NCBI RefSeq assembly: GCF_013318015.2 | Contig: NZ_CP115842.1 | Location: forward strand, 1,356,001 to 1,420,000 | Reading direction: 5' to 3' | DNA: 64,000 nt | From: Agrobacterium tumefaciens | GTDB lineage: Bacteria; Pseudomonadota; Alphaproteobacteria; Rhizobiales; Rhizobiaceae | Part shown: positions 28,481 to 39,862 of the stretch, piece after piece | Layout of the letters: every line of letters starts with the position of its first letter | Position numbering within the stretch: the first letter of the stretch is position 1 | Made by a program: the position numbers and the translations under genes | The notes under the pieces: generated by a model | Seen by the model: the letters and a program-made list of their open reading frames with translations, nothing else | Databases searched by the model: none | What the model was told of the DNA's origin: nothing

Positions 28481-29368
28481 ATGCAAAAGGGTTTTCTGCT
28501 CGGTCTGTTCGCTTATGCGACCTTTTCCCTGGGCGATGCCACGATCAAGTCGCTTGGATCACAGATCAGCGTTTTCGAGATCGGCTTTTTCAGCATCCTG
28601 TTTTCCGGCATTTTCATCTTCTTCAGCAAGCCGCGTGAGGAAAGGTGGCGTGAATTCTGGCGCATGAGCCGTCCGTTTGCGGTGCACGGGCGGGCGATTT
28701 CCGGCCTGTTCGCCGGTATTCTCGGTATCTATGCCTTCACCACCATTCCGCTGGCCGAAGCTTATGCGCTGATCTTTCTTTCACCGCTGTTCGTGACAGT
28801 GCTGTCGGCTGTCGTATTGAAGGAAGATATAGGGCCATGGCGCTGGGCGGCCGTTCTGGCCGGCATCGTCGGTGTTCTGCTCGTCGTGCGGCCCGGCTTC
28901 AAGGCGCTGGAACTCGGGCACGTCGCAGCCATCGGTGTCGCATTCCTGGCGGCGATGACCATCGTGCTGCTCCGCTCGCTTGCGGGCAAGGAGAAGCGCA
29001 CCTCGATAATGGGCGTGCTTTTGGTCTACGGCCTCACCTTCAACGGCATTGCCTCGATTCCCGAGTTCGTCATGCCCAATCTGCACCAGTTCGCCGCCTT
29101 TGCCTTCATCGGCCTCTGCACGGCGACGGGACAGATAACGCTGCTCGTCGCAACACGTATCGCGCCGGCCAGCCAGATTGCACCCTCGCATTATTCTCAG
29201 ATCCTCTGGGCCGTGGCGATCGGCATGACTTTCTTCCACGAATATCCGGATGCGATCGCGGTGCTTGGGCTGGGTGTCATCGCCGCATCGGGACTTCTGA
29301 CGATGATCCGCGAAAGGGTCAGGCTCGGCACAGTTCGCTGGAATCCGTTTTTCCGCAATCGGCTTTGA
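28481..29368 (+). CDS. DMT superfamily transporter (EamA domain)
   Basis: The 295-aa protein has about ten hydrophobic segments arranged as two EamA repeats (the first starting GLFAYATFSLGDATIKSL, the second after about residue 150). The segment TTIPLAEAYALIFLSPLFVTVLSA is typical. These inner-membrane proteins export metabolites or drugs; the substrate is unknown. GGGGAAG precedes the ATG at 28481; the upstream in-frame extension (MRFALRSLF) is less likely. It lies 105 nt before a GST gene in the same direction. Confidence 0.85.
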   Translation: MQKGFLLGLFAYATFSLGDATIKSLGSQISVFEIGFFSILFSGIFIFFSKPREERWREFWRMSRPFAVHGRAISGLFAGILGIYAFTTIPLAEAYALIFLSPLFVTVLSAVVLKEDIGPWRWAAVLAGIVGVLLVVRPGFKALELGHVAAIGVAFLAAMTIVLLRSLAGKEKRTSIMGVLLVYGLTFNGIASIPEFVMPNLHQFAAFAFIGLCTATGQITLLVATRIAPASQIAPSHYSQILWAVAIGMTFFHEYPDAIAVLGLGVIAASGLLTMIRERVRLGTVRWNPFFRNRL

Positions 29369-29473
29369 AGTCATCCATCGATCGGAAACAGTGCGTCAAC
29401 CGAAGCGCGGCTTGCGGGGTGAGTGCAGACGGCCCCATAAGCTTTTCATCGATAGATGAATGGAGAGCCCAAA

Positions 29474-30454
29474 ATGCTCGTGGATGGAAAGTGGACCGCC
29501 GAATGGCACCCGGTGCAGGCGACCGACAAGAAGGGTGGTTTCGTTCGCCAGACATCCGGCTTCCGCAACTGGGTAACGCCTGATGGTTCAGCAGGCCCGA
29601 CGGGAGAAGGCGGCTTCAAGGCCGAGACCGGCCGTTATCACCTCTACGTCGCGCTGATTTGTCCATGGGCCTCACGCACGCTAATCGGCCGCAAGCTCAA
29701 GAAGCTCGAGGATGTCATTTCGGTCTCAATTGTGGAGCCGGCGCTCTCCGACGAGGGTTGGAAATTCGGCGATTATCCAGGTTCGGATCGCGACGGGCTG
29801 AGAGGCTTCGCTTATATGCACGAAGCCTATACCAGCGCCGATCCGCATTATACCGGCCGTGCCACCGTTCCGGTTCTTTGGGACAAGAAGACGAAAACCA
29901 TCGTCAACAACGAATCCGCCGACATTCTCCGCATGCTGAATTCCGGTTTCGGCGATCTGGCCGATAACGGCATCGATCTTTATCCGGAAGATCTGCGGGA
30001 CGCGATTGATGCGCTCAACGACCATATCTATCCCCGCCTCAACAACGGTGTCTACAGAACCGGTTTTGCCACCACCCAGCTTGCCTATGAGGAAGCCTTT
30101 GCCGACGTCTTCGCGACACTTCAGGAACTTGAAACTCGCCTGGCATCAGGCGGTCCCTTCCTCTTCGGCGATCGCCTGACGGATACGGATATCAGGCTTT
30201 TCGTGACGCTGGTGCGTTTCGATGCCGCCTATTACGGCCTCTTCAAGTGCAACCTTCGCCGCATTGCCGACTATCGGGCCCTGCAGGCCTATATGATGCG
30301 GGTGCTGAACATTCCGGGCGTGCGTGACACGGTCAATATCGACCACATCAAGCGCGGTTATTATTCGATCAAGGCGCTCAATCCGACCCGGATCGTGCCG
30401 GTCGGCCCCGATCTGCCGGGGCTTGACGAGGTTTCCATCGGCGGCACTGTGTGA
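29474..30454 (+). CDS. Glutathione S-transferase, glutathionyl-hydroquinone reductase type (YqjG/ECM4 family)
   Basis: The 326-aa protein is longer than ordinary GSTs (about 200 aa) and has the catalytic ICPWASRT motif with C63, DYPGSDRDGLRGFAYMHEAY, the VPVLWDKKTKTIVNNESADI glutathione-binding region and a C-terminal helical domain with DIRLFVTLVRFD. These features mark the Xi-class reductases that remove glutathione from glutathionyl-hydroquinones. GGAGAG lies eight bases before the ATG at 29474. It ends four bases before a convergent LysR gene. The physiological quinone is unknown. Confidence 0.9.
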   Translation: MLVDGKWTAEWHPVQATDKKGGFVRQTSGFRNWVTPDGSAGPTGEGGFKAETGRYHLYVALICPWASRTLIGRKLKKLEDVISVSIVEPALSDEGWKFGDYPGSDRDGLRGFAYMHEAYTSADPHYTGRATVPVLWDKKTKTIVNNESADILRMLNSGFGDLADNGIDLYPEDLRDAIDALNDHIYPRLNNGVYRTGFATTQLAYEEAFADVFATLQELETRLASGGPFLFGDRLTDTDIRLFVTLVRFDAAYYGLFKCNLRRIADYRALQAYMMRVLNIPGVRDTVNIDHIKRGYYSIKALNPTRIVPVGPDLPGLDEVSIGGTV

Positions 30455-30458
30455 ATAT

Positions 30459-31361
30459 CTAGGCCGGCTTGCCGACCTGATCGAGAAGCCATGCCTGGAA
30501 GGCGCGGGCAAGGACGTTGTCCTGCCGCCCTTCCGGCAGGGCGACGTAATAGCTCTTGTCGGTTTGCAGTGGAATGTCGAAGACGATTTCGAGACGGCCG
30601 GAGACGAGTTCCGCCTCGATCAGATATTTCGGCAGAAGGGCAAAGCCGATGCCGCTTATGGCTGCTTCAATGATCATAGAAAACTGGTCGAAACGGCTGC
30701 CTCTATAGGCATTCTCCGCCGTTACCCCATTCATCTCCAGCCACTCAGTCCATAGTTTCGGCCGTGTGGTCACGTGCAGCAACGGTTGGCGGTTAAAATC
30801 CTCCGGCTCTCTCATTCCCGCGCGCTGAAGCAGAGCGGGGCTGGCGACCGGCACGATCACTTCGTTGCATAAAAAGGTGCAGGTGCCGTGCGCCCAGACC
30901 GGCTGGCCGTAATGGATGGCGAGGTCGAAACCTTCCTCATCGAAATCGAAGGGGTGCGAGCGCGAGCCGATGGTGATGGTCATTTCCGGGTTGGCGTCGA
31001 TGAAGCGGTGCAGACGCGGCATCAGCCAGCGGCTGCCGAAGGTTGGCAGGGTGGCGACGGAAAGTGATGCATGAGATGTTCCGGCCGAGACCGCGCGCAC
31101 CATCAGCTGTTCGGATTGCTGCAACAGGCGCCGCACGTCTGGCAGGAATTTGCGACCCGCTTCCGACAGGACGACGCGCCGGCGGATGCGTTCGAAAAGC
31201 TGCATTCCGGTCTGCGCCTCGAGTTCGCCGATCTGCCGGCTGACCGCACTTTGCGTGAGGTTGAGTTCTTCCGCCGCACGGGTAAAATTCCCATGCCTTG
31301 CGGCACACTCGAATGCTTGCAGGGTTACGATATCAGGGACCAGTCTTCTGCGCGGATCCAT
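30459..31361 (-). CDS. LysR family transcriptional regulator, GcvA-like
   Basis: The 300-aa protein has the LysR helix-turn-helix at about residues 10-65 (LQAFECAARHGNFTRAAEEL, TQSAVSRQIGELEAQTG, LFERIRRRVVLSEAG) and an effector domain with SVATLPTFGSRWLMPRL, typical of the GcvA/AmpR subgroup. It is divergent from the aldehyde dehydrogenase at 31577 with a 215-bp spacer, so that gene is its likely target. A TATGGCCATA palindrome lies in the spacer at 31410-31419. The effector is unknown. Confidence 0.9.
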   Translation of the reverse strand: MDPRRRLVPDIVTLQAFECAARHGNFTRAAEELNLTQSAVSRQIGELEAQTGMQLFERIRRRVVLSEAGRKFLPDVRRLLQQSEQLMVRAVSAGTSHASLSVATLPTFGSRWLMPRLHRFIDANPEMTITIGSRSHPFDFDEEGFDLAIHYGQPVWAHGTCTFLCNEVIVPVASPALLQRAGMREPEDFNRQPLLHVTTRPKLWTEWLEMNGVTAENAYRGSRFDQFSMIIEAAISGIGFALLPKYLIEAELVSGRLEIVFDIPLQTDKSYYVALPEGRQDNVLARAFQAWLLDQVGKPA

Positions 31362-31576
31362 ACCATTCTCGCATCAACTTACCCGCTTTCCTCATTGGAA
31401 AAGGGTCATTATGGCCATATATGATTACGGGAAAGAATGGAATGGTGTTTTGCCGGCTTCGACGGAGGCCCCGTTTCACAAAATGATAAATTCGGGGAAA
31501 GAACAGCGACGGGAGTTGAAAGCGCCGTATCAAAAACGGCCTTTCCTCCCCTTTGAGCCAAAAAGGATAATTTGAC

Positions 31577-33106
<1,530 letters not shown>

Positions 33107-33150
33107 ATCGCTTCGCAAGTTTGCGCGTTCGATAGCGATATTGATCCATC

Positions 33151-33179
33151 ATGCCGGTGCGGCCAGTCCGCACCGGCAT
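33151..33179 (+). terminator. Hairpin after the aldehyde dehydrogenase gene
   Basis: Twelve-base perfect arms ATGCCGGTGCGG / CCGCACCGGCAT surround CCAGT, 45 nt after the stop. Only a short T-rich tail follows, so termination efficiency is unclear. Confidence 0.6.
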
Positions 33180-33219
33180 TCGTCTGTTAAGCAGGCTTGG
33201 TAATGCCTCCTGCGATGAT

Positions 33220-33260
33220 TTGCGGGAAAGAGGCGTCTCTGCGGAATTTTATTCCCGCAA
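33220..33260 (+). promoter_or_regulatory. Inverted repeat TTGCGGGAA-N23-TTCCCGCAA upstream of ssuA
   Basis: Nine-base perfect arms at 33220-33228 and 33252-33260 flank a 23-nt middle in the 258-nt spacer before the sulfonate transporter. It could be a two-half-site operator or a leader hairpin; sulfonate operons are usually controlled by LysR-type Cbl/CysB-like proteins in other bacteria. Confidence 0.45.
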
Positions 33261-33364
33261 TATCGCTCATATTGAATTATCCTCTCTCTATCGTTTTCAT
33301 CGAAAACCCTAGCATTGCTCCATATCGCAAACCGGCCCCAGGGGGTCGGCGACAAGGAGCTAAA

Positions 33365-34318
33365 ATGCCAGCCATTACCCGTCGTGCCCTCTCCGCCAGT
33401 TTTCTTGTTGCCGCTGCATTGTCCGTTCTGCCCTTGCAGGCGCAGGCGGCGGAAGAGCTGAAGATCGGTTATCAGAAAACCGGCCTGCCGGTGATCGCGA
33501 GGCAACAGGGCGTCATCGAAAAGGCGCTTGAGGCCAAGGGCGTCAAGGTTTCGTGGGTCGAATTCACCGCAGGCCCGCCGCTGGTGGAGGCCTTGAATGT
33601 TGGCTCCATCAATGTCGGCTGGACGGGCGATGCGCCGCCAATCTTCGGTCAGGCGGCCGGTTCGGCCATCGTTTACGTTGCGGCTCTTCCCTCAAACGGT
33701 AAGGGTGAGGCGATCTTCACCAAGCCCGAGAGCGGTATAAAGTCGGTTGCCGATCTGAAGGGCAAGAAGGTCGGCGTCGGCAAGGGCACAAGCGCCCACA
33801 ATCTGCTGGTGGCGGCAATTGAGAAGAACGGCCTGAAATTTAGCGATATCGACGTGGTCTATCTCAGCCCTGCTGACGCGGCGGCGGCCTTTGCCAGCGA
33901 CAAGATCGACGCCTGGGCCGTCTGGGATCCGTTCTATGCAATTGCCGAGACCCGCTATAAGCCAGTCACTCTGGCCCGCACCAGCGAGGTTCTCAACGTG
34001 AGCACCTATTTCCTCGCCAACCGCGACTATGCCAAATCCCATGCCGACACCATCAATATCACGCTTGATGCCCTGGGCGAGGCGGCCAAATGGTCCGCCG
34101 CCAACCGCGACAAGGTTGCGGCAGCCCTGCATGAGGTGACAGGTGTACCGCTGGAAGCGCAGACGCTGGCTGCGAACCGTTCAGAATTCGGTATTTCGAA
34201 AATCGATGACAAGATCATTGCCAGCCAGCAGGAAACTGCCGACCGCTTTTATCGCCTGGGCCTGATCCCTAAGCAGATCAGCATCAAGGATGCCGTCTGG
34301 TCAGGCGCCACCAACTGA
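33365..34318 (+). CDS. ssuA: Aliphatic sulfonate ABC transporter substrate-binding protein, SsuA-like
   Basis: The 317-aa protein has a signal peptide (MPAITRRALSASFLVAAALS, cleavage after AQA) and a mature part beginning EELKIGYQKTGLPVIARQQG. The SsuA/NitT-type features EFTAGPPLVEALNVGSINVGWTGDAPPIFGQ and KKVGVGKGTSAHNLL follow. It binds alkanesulfonates or taurine-like compounds in the periplasm. An AAGGAG site supports the ATG at 33365. The permease and ATPase genes follow in the same direction. No ssuD monooxygenase is adjacent, so the sulfonate must be opened by an enzyme encoded elsewhere. Confidence 0.88.
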   Translation: MPAITRRALSASFLVAAALSVLPLQAQAAEELKIGYQKTGLPVIARQQGVIEKALEAKGVKVSWVEFTAGPPLVEALNVGSINVGWTGDAPPIFGQAAGSAIVYVAALPSNGKGEAIFTKPESGIKSVADLKGKKVGVGKGTSAHNLLVAAIEKNGLKFSDIDVVYLSPADAAAAFASDKIDAWAVWDPFYAIAETRYKPVTLARTSEVLNVSTYFLANRDYAKSHADTINITLDALGEAAKWSAANRDKVAAALHEVTGVPLEAQTLAANRSEFGISKIDDKIIASQQETADRFYRLGLIPKQISIKDAVWSGATN

Positions 34319-34341
34319 TCCCGGATACGGAGGGTTTCGCG

Positions 34342-35121
34342 ATGAGCATCAGAAGGCGTATCGAGGCTGGAAGCATCACGGGCTGGTTGCTTCCTGCCAT
34401 CATTCTTGCCGGCTGGGAGCTTGCTGCCCGCGTCGGTCTCATTTCGGCAAACGTCCTGCCGGCTCCCTCTGCCGTCGCGGAAGCCTTCTGGCGGCTTTTG
34501 CTTTCAGGGGAACTCATCGCCAATATCGGTGTCAGCTCCGCTCGCGCTCTGGCCGGTTTCGCCGTTGGCGGCGCGATTGGTTTCATCTTCGGGCTGGCCA
34601 ACGGACTGTCGCGGTTTTCCCGCAGCTTTACCGACACGACGCTGCAGATGATCCGCAACATCCCTCATCTGGCGCTCATTCCGCTCGTCATCCTCTGGTT
34701 CGGCATCGACGAGGAGGCAAAGCTTTTCCTCGTGGCACTCGGAGTGTTTTTCCCCATCTACATCAACACGCTGCTCGGCATTCAGGGGGTCGATCCGCAA
34801 CTGGTGGAGATGGGGCGTACCTATGGCATGTCGTCCTTCACCCTGTTCCGGCGGGTGATCCTGCCCGGCGCGCTGCCGTCCATTTTCACCGGCCTGCGTT
34901 ATGCGCTCGGCATCATGTGGCTGACGCTTATCGTGGCGGAAACGATTTCCTCCTCTTCCGGCCTCGGCTACATGGCCATGCAGGCGCGCGAGTTCCTGCT
35001 GATCGATGTCGTCGTGCTGTCGATCCTTATTTACGCGCTTCTTGGCAAGCTGGCGGACAGTTTCGCCCGCTTCCTCGAAAGCATCTTCCTGCAGTGGCAT
35101 CCAGCCTTCAAGAAAGTCTGA
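34342..35121 (+). CDS. ssuC: Sulfonate ABC transporter permease, SsuC-like
   Basis: The 259-aa membrane protein has about six membrane segments and the BPD_transp_1 coupling loop (EMGRTYGMSSFTLFRRVILPGALPSIFTGLRYALG). ISSSSGLGYMAMQAREFLLID is typical of SsuC/TauC permeases. CGGAGGG precedes the ATG. It begins 23 nt after ssuA and is followed eight bases later by the ATPase gene. Confidence 0.9.
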   Translation: MSIRRRIEAGSITGWLLPAIILAGWELAARVGLISANVLPAPSAVAEAFWRLLLSGELIANIGVSSARALAGFAVGGAIGFIFGLANGLSRFSRSFTDTTLQMIRNIPHLALIPLVILWFGIDEEAKLFLVALGVFFPIYINTLLGIQGVDPQLVEMGRTYGMSSFTLFRRVILPGALPSIFTGLRYALGIMWLTLIVAETISSSSGLGYMAMQAREFLLIDVVVLSILIYALLGKLADSFARFLESIFLQWHPAFKKV

Positions 35122-35129
35122 GGTAACCC

Positions 35130-35957
35130 ATGTCGACCAGCAATGTTACGACGTTGAGACGCCCCGATGCCCCATCATCCTCCCCTTCCGGGGCAGAGAC
35201 CAAGGTCGAACAGCGCGGCAAGCAGAACGACAGCAAGGTCGCTTTCAGCTTCCGCAATGTGACCAAGGCCTTTGGCGATAAACCGGTTCTGCGCGGCATC
35301 GATCTCGATGTGCGGGAAGGCGAGTTTCTGGCTATTATCGGCAAGAGTGGATGCGGCAAGAGCACGCTTCTGCGTATCTTGGCCGGTCTTGATGCGCCCA
35401 CAAGCGGCACCGTTTCGAAAGACGCATCGAGCCGCACTCGCATGATGTTTCAGGAGCCGCGCCTTCTGCCATGGGAGCGGATCGCAAACAATGTATCCGT
35501 GGGACTGACCGGCATCGCCAAAGGTGAGGCGGCCAACGAGCAGGCGCTTGCCATTCTCGAAGAGGTTGGGCTAAAGGACCGGGCGGGCGAGTGGCCCTAT
35601 GTCCTGTCTGGAGGCCAGAAGCAGCGCGTGGCGCTGGCACGCGCGCTGGTGGCGCATCCGCAAATTCTGGCGCTGGATGAACCCCTCGGGGCGCTCGATG
35701 CGCTCACCCGCATCGAAATGCAGCTTCTGCTGGAGCGCATCTGGCGCAAGCAGAAATTCACCGCCGTTCTCGTTACGCACGATGTTTCGGAAGCCGTCGC
35801 ACTTGCAGACCGCATCGTCGTGATTGATGAGGGGCGCATCGCCCTTGATCTCGATGTGAAACTGCCGCGTCCGCGCCGACACGGCACCCCGGAATTCGCG
35901 CGGCTTGAAGAGCAGGTTCTGAACCAGCTTTTCGGTCGTGGTGAAATCGGTGGGTGA
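35130..35957 (+). CDS. ssuB: Sulfonate ABC transporter ATP-binding protein, SsuB-like
   Basis: The 275-aa ATPase has Walker [12 protein letters not shown], the Q-loop [14 protein letters not shown], signature [15 protein letters not shown], Walker [15 protein letters not shown] and switch VTHDVSEAV. It carries an N-terminal extension of about 40 residues before the nucleotide-binding domain. It powers the SsuC permease. It ends 43 nt before the end of the convergent putA gene, with a strong hairpin (35967-35990) between. Confidence 0.9.
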   Translation: MSTSNVTTLRRPDAPSSSPSGAETKVEQRGKQNDSKVAFSFRNVTKAFGDKPVLRGIDLDVREGEFLAIIGKSGCGKSTLLRILAGLDAPTSGTVSKDASSRTRMMFQEPRLLPWERIANNVSVGLTGIAKGEAANEQALAILEEVGLKDRAGEWPYVLSGGQKQRVALARALVAHPQILALDEPLGALDALTRIEMQLLLERIWRKQKFTAVLVTHDVSEAVALADRIVVIDEGRIALDLDVKLPRPRRHGTPEFARLEEQVLNQLFGRGEIGG

Positions 35958-35966
35958 TGTGATGGA

Positions 35967-35990
35967 CCGGCAGGGTCGAGACCCTGCCGG
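35967..35990. terminator. Hairpin between convergent ssuB and putA
   Basis: Eleven-base perfect arms CCGGCAGGGTC / GACCCTGCCGG around GA. There is no T-run on either side, so it is a probable but non-canonical transcription boundary. Confidence 0.5.
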
Positions 35991-36000
35991 AACCAGATAA

Positions 36001-39000
36001 TCAGCCGATGCTCATCAGGCTGGCATTGCCGCCGGCAGCCGTTGTGTTGACGCTGACGGAGACTTCTTCCACCAGCCAGTCGAGATTGTAGGGCTGGGTT
36101 TCACGGTCAAGCGCTTCCGTCGTGGCGGCCTGAACCAGAACCAGAGGACCGGGCAGGGCGGCGATTTTCTTGTTGATCGCAACGACACGTTCCGCATCGC
36201 CCTCGATCAGCGCGCCGGCGAAGGGGGCGGATTTTTCCCAGCTGTCAGCCCAGGTGATACGCGAGGTGACGGTTGCCGGCAATCCGTAGATCGACTTTTC
36301 CAGCCCCGACGCATTATCGATAACGACCGAGTTGCCGGTGGCAAGCGCTGCCGCAAGTTGGCGATAGAGCCCTTGCTCGGTGGCCGGAATAAGCAGCACC
36401 TTGCCGCGCGGATGCAGCGCATAGACGTTGCGTTCGCCGACTGGGCCTGCCAGTTCGGTTTCGAAACCGAGGCCGGAGAGGGCTGCGGCCTGTCTTGCGG
36501 CTTCGGCTGCAACGCTCTGGCCGTTTTCATCCAGCCAGCGGGCGAGATCGACAGCCGCCTGGTCCTGCTGGCTGGCAACGCGGTCGATCTTCGGCGCGGT
36601 TTGTGTGACGCGGCCGAGATAGAGCGGGCCGCCCGCCTTGGGGCCGGTGCCGGAGAGGCCTCGCCCGCCAAAGGGCTGGACGCCGACCACGGCGCCGATG
36701 ATGTTGCGGTTCACATAGAGATTACCGGCCGCGACGCGCGACAGGACATGCTGGATGGTATCGTCAAGACGCGTATGCAGGCCGAAGGTCAGGCCATAGC
36801 CGGTGGCGTTGATCTCGTCGATCAGCCGGTCGAGATTGTCGCGCTTGAACCGGATGACGTGCAGCACCGGCCCGAAGACCTCCTTCTTCAGATCGGCGAG
36901 CGATTTCATCTCGATGATTGTCGGTGGCACGAAGGTGCCCTTGCCGGTTTCGCCGGCAAGCGAAATCTGCTCGATCCGGTGGCCGAGTGCGCGCATGCTG
37001 TCAACGTGTTTTTCGATAATGCCTTTAGCTTCAGCGGTGATCACGGGGCCGACATCGACGGAAAGGCTATCGGTGCGCCCGATGCGCAATTCGTGCAGCG
37101 CGCCTTTCAGCATCGTCAGGGTGCGGTCGGCCACATCTTCCTGCAGGCAGAGAATGCGAAGCGCCGAGCAACGCTGGCCGGCACTGTCGAAGGCAGAGGC
37201 GATGACGTCGGCGACGACCTGCTCGGCAAGCGCTGAGGAATCGACGATCATGGCGTTCTGGCCGCCGGTCTCGGCAATCAGGGGAACGGGCTGGCCGTTT
37301 GCGAGAACCCGGCCTGCGAGTTGACCCTGGATGAGGCGCGCCACTTCCGTGGATCCGGTGAACATCACACCCGCCGTGAGCGCTGAGCCGACAAGTGCCG
37401 CACCGGTCTTGCCGTCACCTGGCAGAAGTTGCACGGCGTCCTGCGGAACGCCTGCCTCATGCAGCAGGCGCACACCCTGCGCGGCGATCAACGGGGTTTC
37501 TTCGGCGGGCTTTGCCAGTACCGGATTACCGGCAACCAGTGCTGCCGTTACCTGACCGATGAAGATGGCAAGCGGGAAGTTCCACGGGCTGATGCAGACG
37601 ACCGGGCCGAGCGGTGTCTCGTTGGCCTTGAAGGTCTTCCGGGCTTCCGCTGCGTAATAACGCAGGAAGTCAATCGCCTCGCGCACCTCGGCAATGGCGT
37701 TTGGCATGGATTTTCCGGCCTCGCGCATGATGAGGCCAAGCAGGGCCGGCATCTCGGCCTGCATCCGGTCGGCAGCGCGCTCCAGGCAGGCGGCGCGCTC
37801 CTCGACCGGCGTGGAAGACCAGTTGGAGGCTGCGGCCCTTTGCATTGCCGCCTCGACATCGGCCTCTGTCGGTTCGGTTACATAACCGACGACATCATTG
37901 TGGTCGCCGGGATTGAGGACCGGGCGTGTCTTTCCGCCTGCATGCGGTGCTGCGGCTTTCCATTCCGTCGTCGCACCTGCCTTAAGGACGTTGTCCAGCG
38001 CGGCAAGTGCCGTTTCATTCGAAAGATCGAGGCCGGCGGAATTTGCCCGTTCGGGGCCGAAGAGACCAGCGGGTGCAGCAATGCGGTCGTGCCGTGCGCC
38101 GGGAACGGGGTAAGCCTTGACCACGGTGACCGGATCTTCCAGCAGGGAAGCCACCGGCACGGCGGGATCCGCTATGCGGTTGACGAAGGAGGAGTTCGCG
38201 CCGTTTTCCAGCAGACGGCGGACAAGATATGCAAGCAGCGTCTCGTGGGTGCCAACAGGCGCATAAAAGCGGCAGGGACGATCGAGCTTCTTCTTGCCGA
38301 CGACTTCGCTGTAAAGCGGTTCGCCCATGCCGTGCAGGCACTGGAACTCATAATCACCGAGTTTGAAGTCCGGACCGGCGAGATGGTAGATGGTCGCCAT
38401 GGACTGGGCGTTGTGGGTCGCAAATTGCGGGAACACGACGTCACGCGCGGCAAGCAGCTTGCGGGCGCAGGCGATATAGGAGACATCCGTGTGCACTTTG
38501 CGGGTGAAGACCGGGAAGTCTTCCAGCCCGTCCACCTGTGCGCGCTTGATCTCCGCATCCCAATAGGCGCCCTTGACAAGACGCACCATGATGCGGCGAC
38601 CGGCACGTCGGGCGAGATCGATGATGTAGTCGAGAACAAAGGGGCAGCGGCGGCCATAGGCCTGCACAACGAAGCCTAGGCCGTTCCAACCGGCAAGATC
38701 CTTGTCGAGCGCCAGTTCCTCCAGAAGATCGAGCGACAGTTCCAGCCGGTCAGCTTCCTCGGCGTCAATGTTGAGGCCGATATCGTATTTCTTGCTGAGC
38801 AGCATCAGGGATTTCACACGCGGCAGAAGCTCCGCTATTACCCGCTCTGCCTGCGCACGGGCATAACGCGGATGCAGGGCCGAAAGCTTGATGGAAATTC
38901 CGGGGCCACCATAGATGCCACGCCCGGCGGAGGCCTTACCGATGGCGTGAATGGCGTTTTCGTAGTCCTTGTAATAACGCTCCGCATCCTTGGCGGTGGT

Positions 39001-39687
39001 CGCCGCTTCGCCGAGCATGTCGTAGGAATATTGGAAACCCTGTTCCTCCAGCGGTTTCGAGCGCTTGATCGCTTCCCCAATCGTTTCGCCGGTCACGAAT
39101 TGCTCGCCCATCATGCGCATCGCCATATCGACGCCGCGGCGAATGACGGGTTCGCCAGCCCGGGCGATCAGCTTGGTCAGAGCCGCCGAAAGGCCGCTGT
39201 CATTGACCGTCGAGGTCAGCTTGCCGGTGATGACGAGACCCCAGGTTGCGGCGTTGACGAACAGCGAGCGCCCGCCGCCGATGTGGGACTTCCAGTCGCC
39301 GCGGGCGATCTTGTCGCGGATCAGCGCGTCGCGGGTGGCGGTGTCGGGAATGCGCAGCAGCGCTTCGGCAAGGCACATCAGGGCCACGCCCTCATGGCTG
39401 GAGAGCGAATATTCCTGCACCAGCCCCTCGACGCCGGTGCCTTTCGTCTTGGCGCGCAACGCCTCGATCAGCTTGGTTGCCGTGGTGCGAATGGCTGCGG
39501 CCTGCTCGGGCGTGACGGTCGCAGCATCGATCAGAGGCGCCAGGCACTCTTCCTCTGGGCGGCGGTAAGCGGCGGTAATTGCTTTGCGCAACGGGCTCTG
39601 CTCGCGCACGGGCGGTGCAAAATTCTGGAAAATACCGTTCACCGTCTGCTGCGGGTTTACATCGGCTTTGCTTGCACCATCGGCCAT
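36001..39687 (-). CDS. putA: Bifunctional proline dehydrogenase/L-glutamate gamma-semialdehyde dehydrogenase
   Basis: The 1228-aa protein has an N-terminal helical region, then the FAD-binding proline dehydrogenase barrel (SIKLSALHPRYARAQAERV; MVRLVKGAYWDAEIKRAQ; FATHNAQSMATI; LHGMGEPLY), then an aldehyde dehydrogenase domain with ISPWNFPLAIFIGQVTAALVAGNPVLAKPAEETP and the nucleophile in SAGQRCSALRI. A C-terminal extension of roughly 170 residues follows. It converts proline to glutamate through pyrroline-5-carboxylate. No ribbon-helix-helix DNA-binding domain is present, unlike E. coli PutA (about 1320 aa), so regulation must come from another protein, here the divergent Lrp-type gene. AGGA precedes the ATG. 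Confidence 0.95.
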   Translation of the reverse strand: MADGASKADVNPQQTVNGIFQNFAPPVREQSPLRKAITAAYRRPEEECLAPLIDAATVTPEQAAAIRTTATKLIEALRAKTKGTGVEGLVQEYSLSSHEGVALMCLAEALLRIPDTATRDALIRDKIARGDWKSHIGGGRSLFVNAATWGLVITGKLTSTVNDSGLSAALTKLIARAGEPVIRRGVDMAMRMMGEQFVTGETIGEAIKRSKPLEEQGFQYSYDMLGEAATTAKDAERYYKDYENAIHAIGKASAGRGIYGGPGISIKLSALHPRYARAQAERVIAELLPRVKSLMLLSKKYDIGLNIDAEEADRLELSLDLLEELALDKDLAGWNGLGFVVQAYGRRCPFVLDYIIDLARRAGRRIMVRLVKGAYWDAEIKRAQVDGLEDFPVFTRKVHTDVSYIACARKLLAARDVVFPQFATHNAQSMATIYHLAGPDFKLGDYEFQCLHGMGEPLYSEVVGKKKLDRPCRFYAPVGTHETLLAYLVRRLLENGANSSFVNRIADPAVPVASLLEDPVTVVKAYPVPGARHDRIAAPAGLFGPERANSAGLDLSNETALAALDNVLKAGATTEWKAAAPHAGGKTRPVLNPGDHNDVVGYVTEPTEADVEAAMQRAAASNWSSTPVEERAACLERAADRMQAEMPALLGLIMREAGKSMPNAIAEVREAIDFLRYYAAEARKTFKANETPLGPVVCISPWNFPLAIFIGQVTAALVAGNPVLAKPAEETPLIAAQGVRLLHEAGVPQDAVQLLPGDGKTGAALVGSALTAGVMFTGSTEVARLIQGQLAGRVLANGQPVPLIAETGGQNAMIVDSSALAEQVVADVIASAFDSAGQRCSALRILCLQEDVADRTLTMLKGALHELRIGRTDSLSVDVGPVITAEAKGIIEKHVDSMRALGHRIEQISLAGETGKGTFVPPTIIEMKSLADLKKEVFGPVLHVIRFKRDNLDRLIDEINATGYGLTFGLHTRLDDTIQHVLSRVAAGNLYVNRNIIGAVVGVQPFGGRGLSGTGPKAGGPLYLGRVTQTAPKIDRVASQQDQAAVDLARWLDENGQSVAAEAARQAAALSGLGFETELAGPVGERNVYALHPRGKVLLIPATEQGLYRQLAAALATGNSVVIDNASGLEKSIYGLPATVTSRITWADSWEKSAPFAGALIEGDAERVVAINKKIAALPGPLVLVQAATTEALDRETQPYNLDWLVEEVSVSVNTTAAGGNASLMSIG

Positions 39688-39862
39688 TCTGAAAATCCTG
39701 AAAAAGCTGTTGAAGACAGACTGTCAGCGGCAGCGTGTCCTCCGCTCGCCGCTTGTCATTCTGTTGCGTACAATATCATTGCTGTAAAAATTGCTATGGT
39801 CCTATTTCGAGGATAGAACAGGCCATATGAACTTTTATTATTCAAAATTGGCGTTAAATCAC

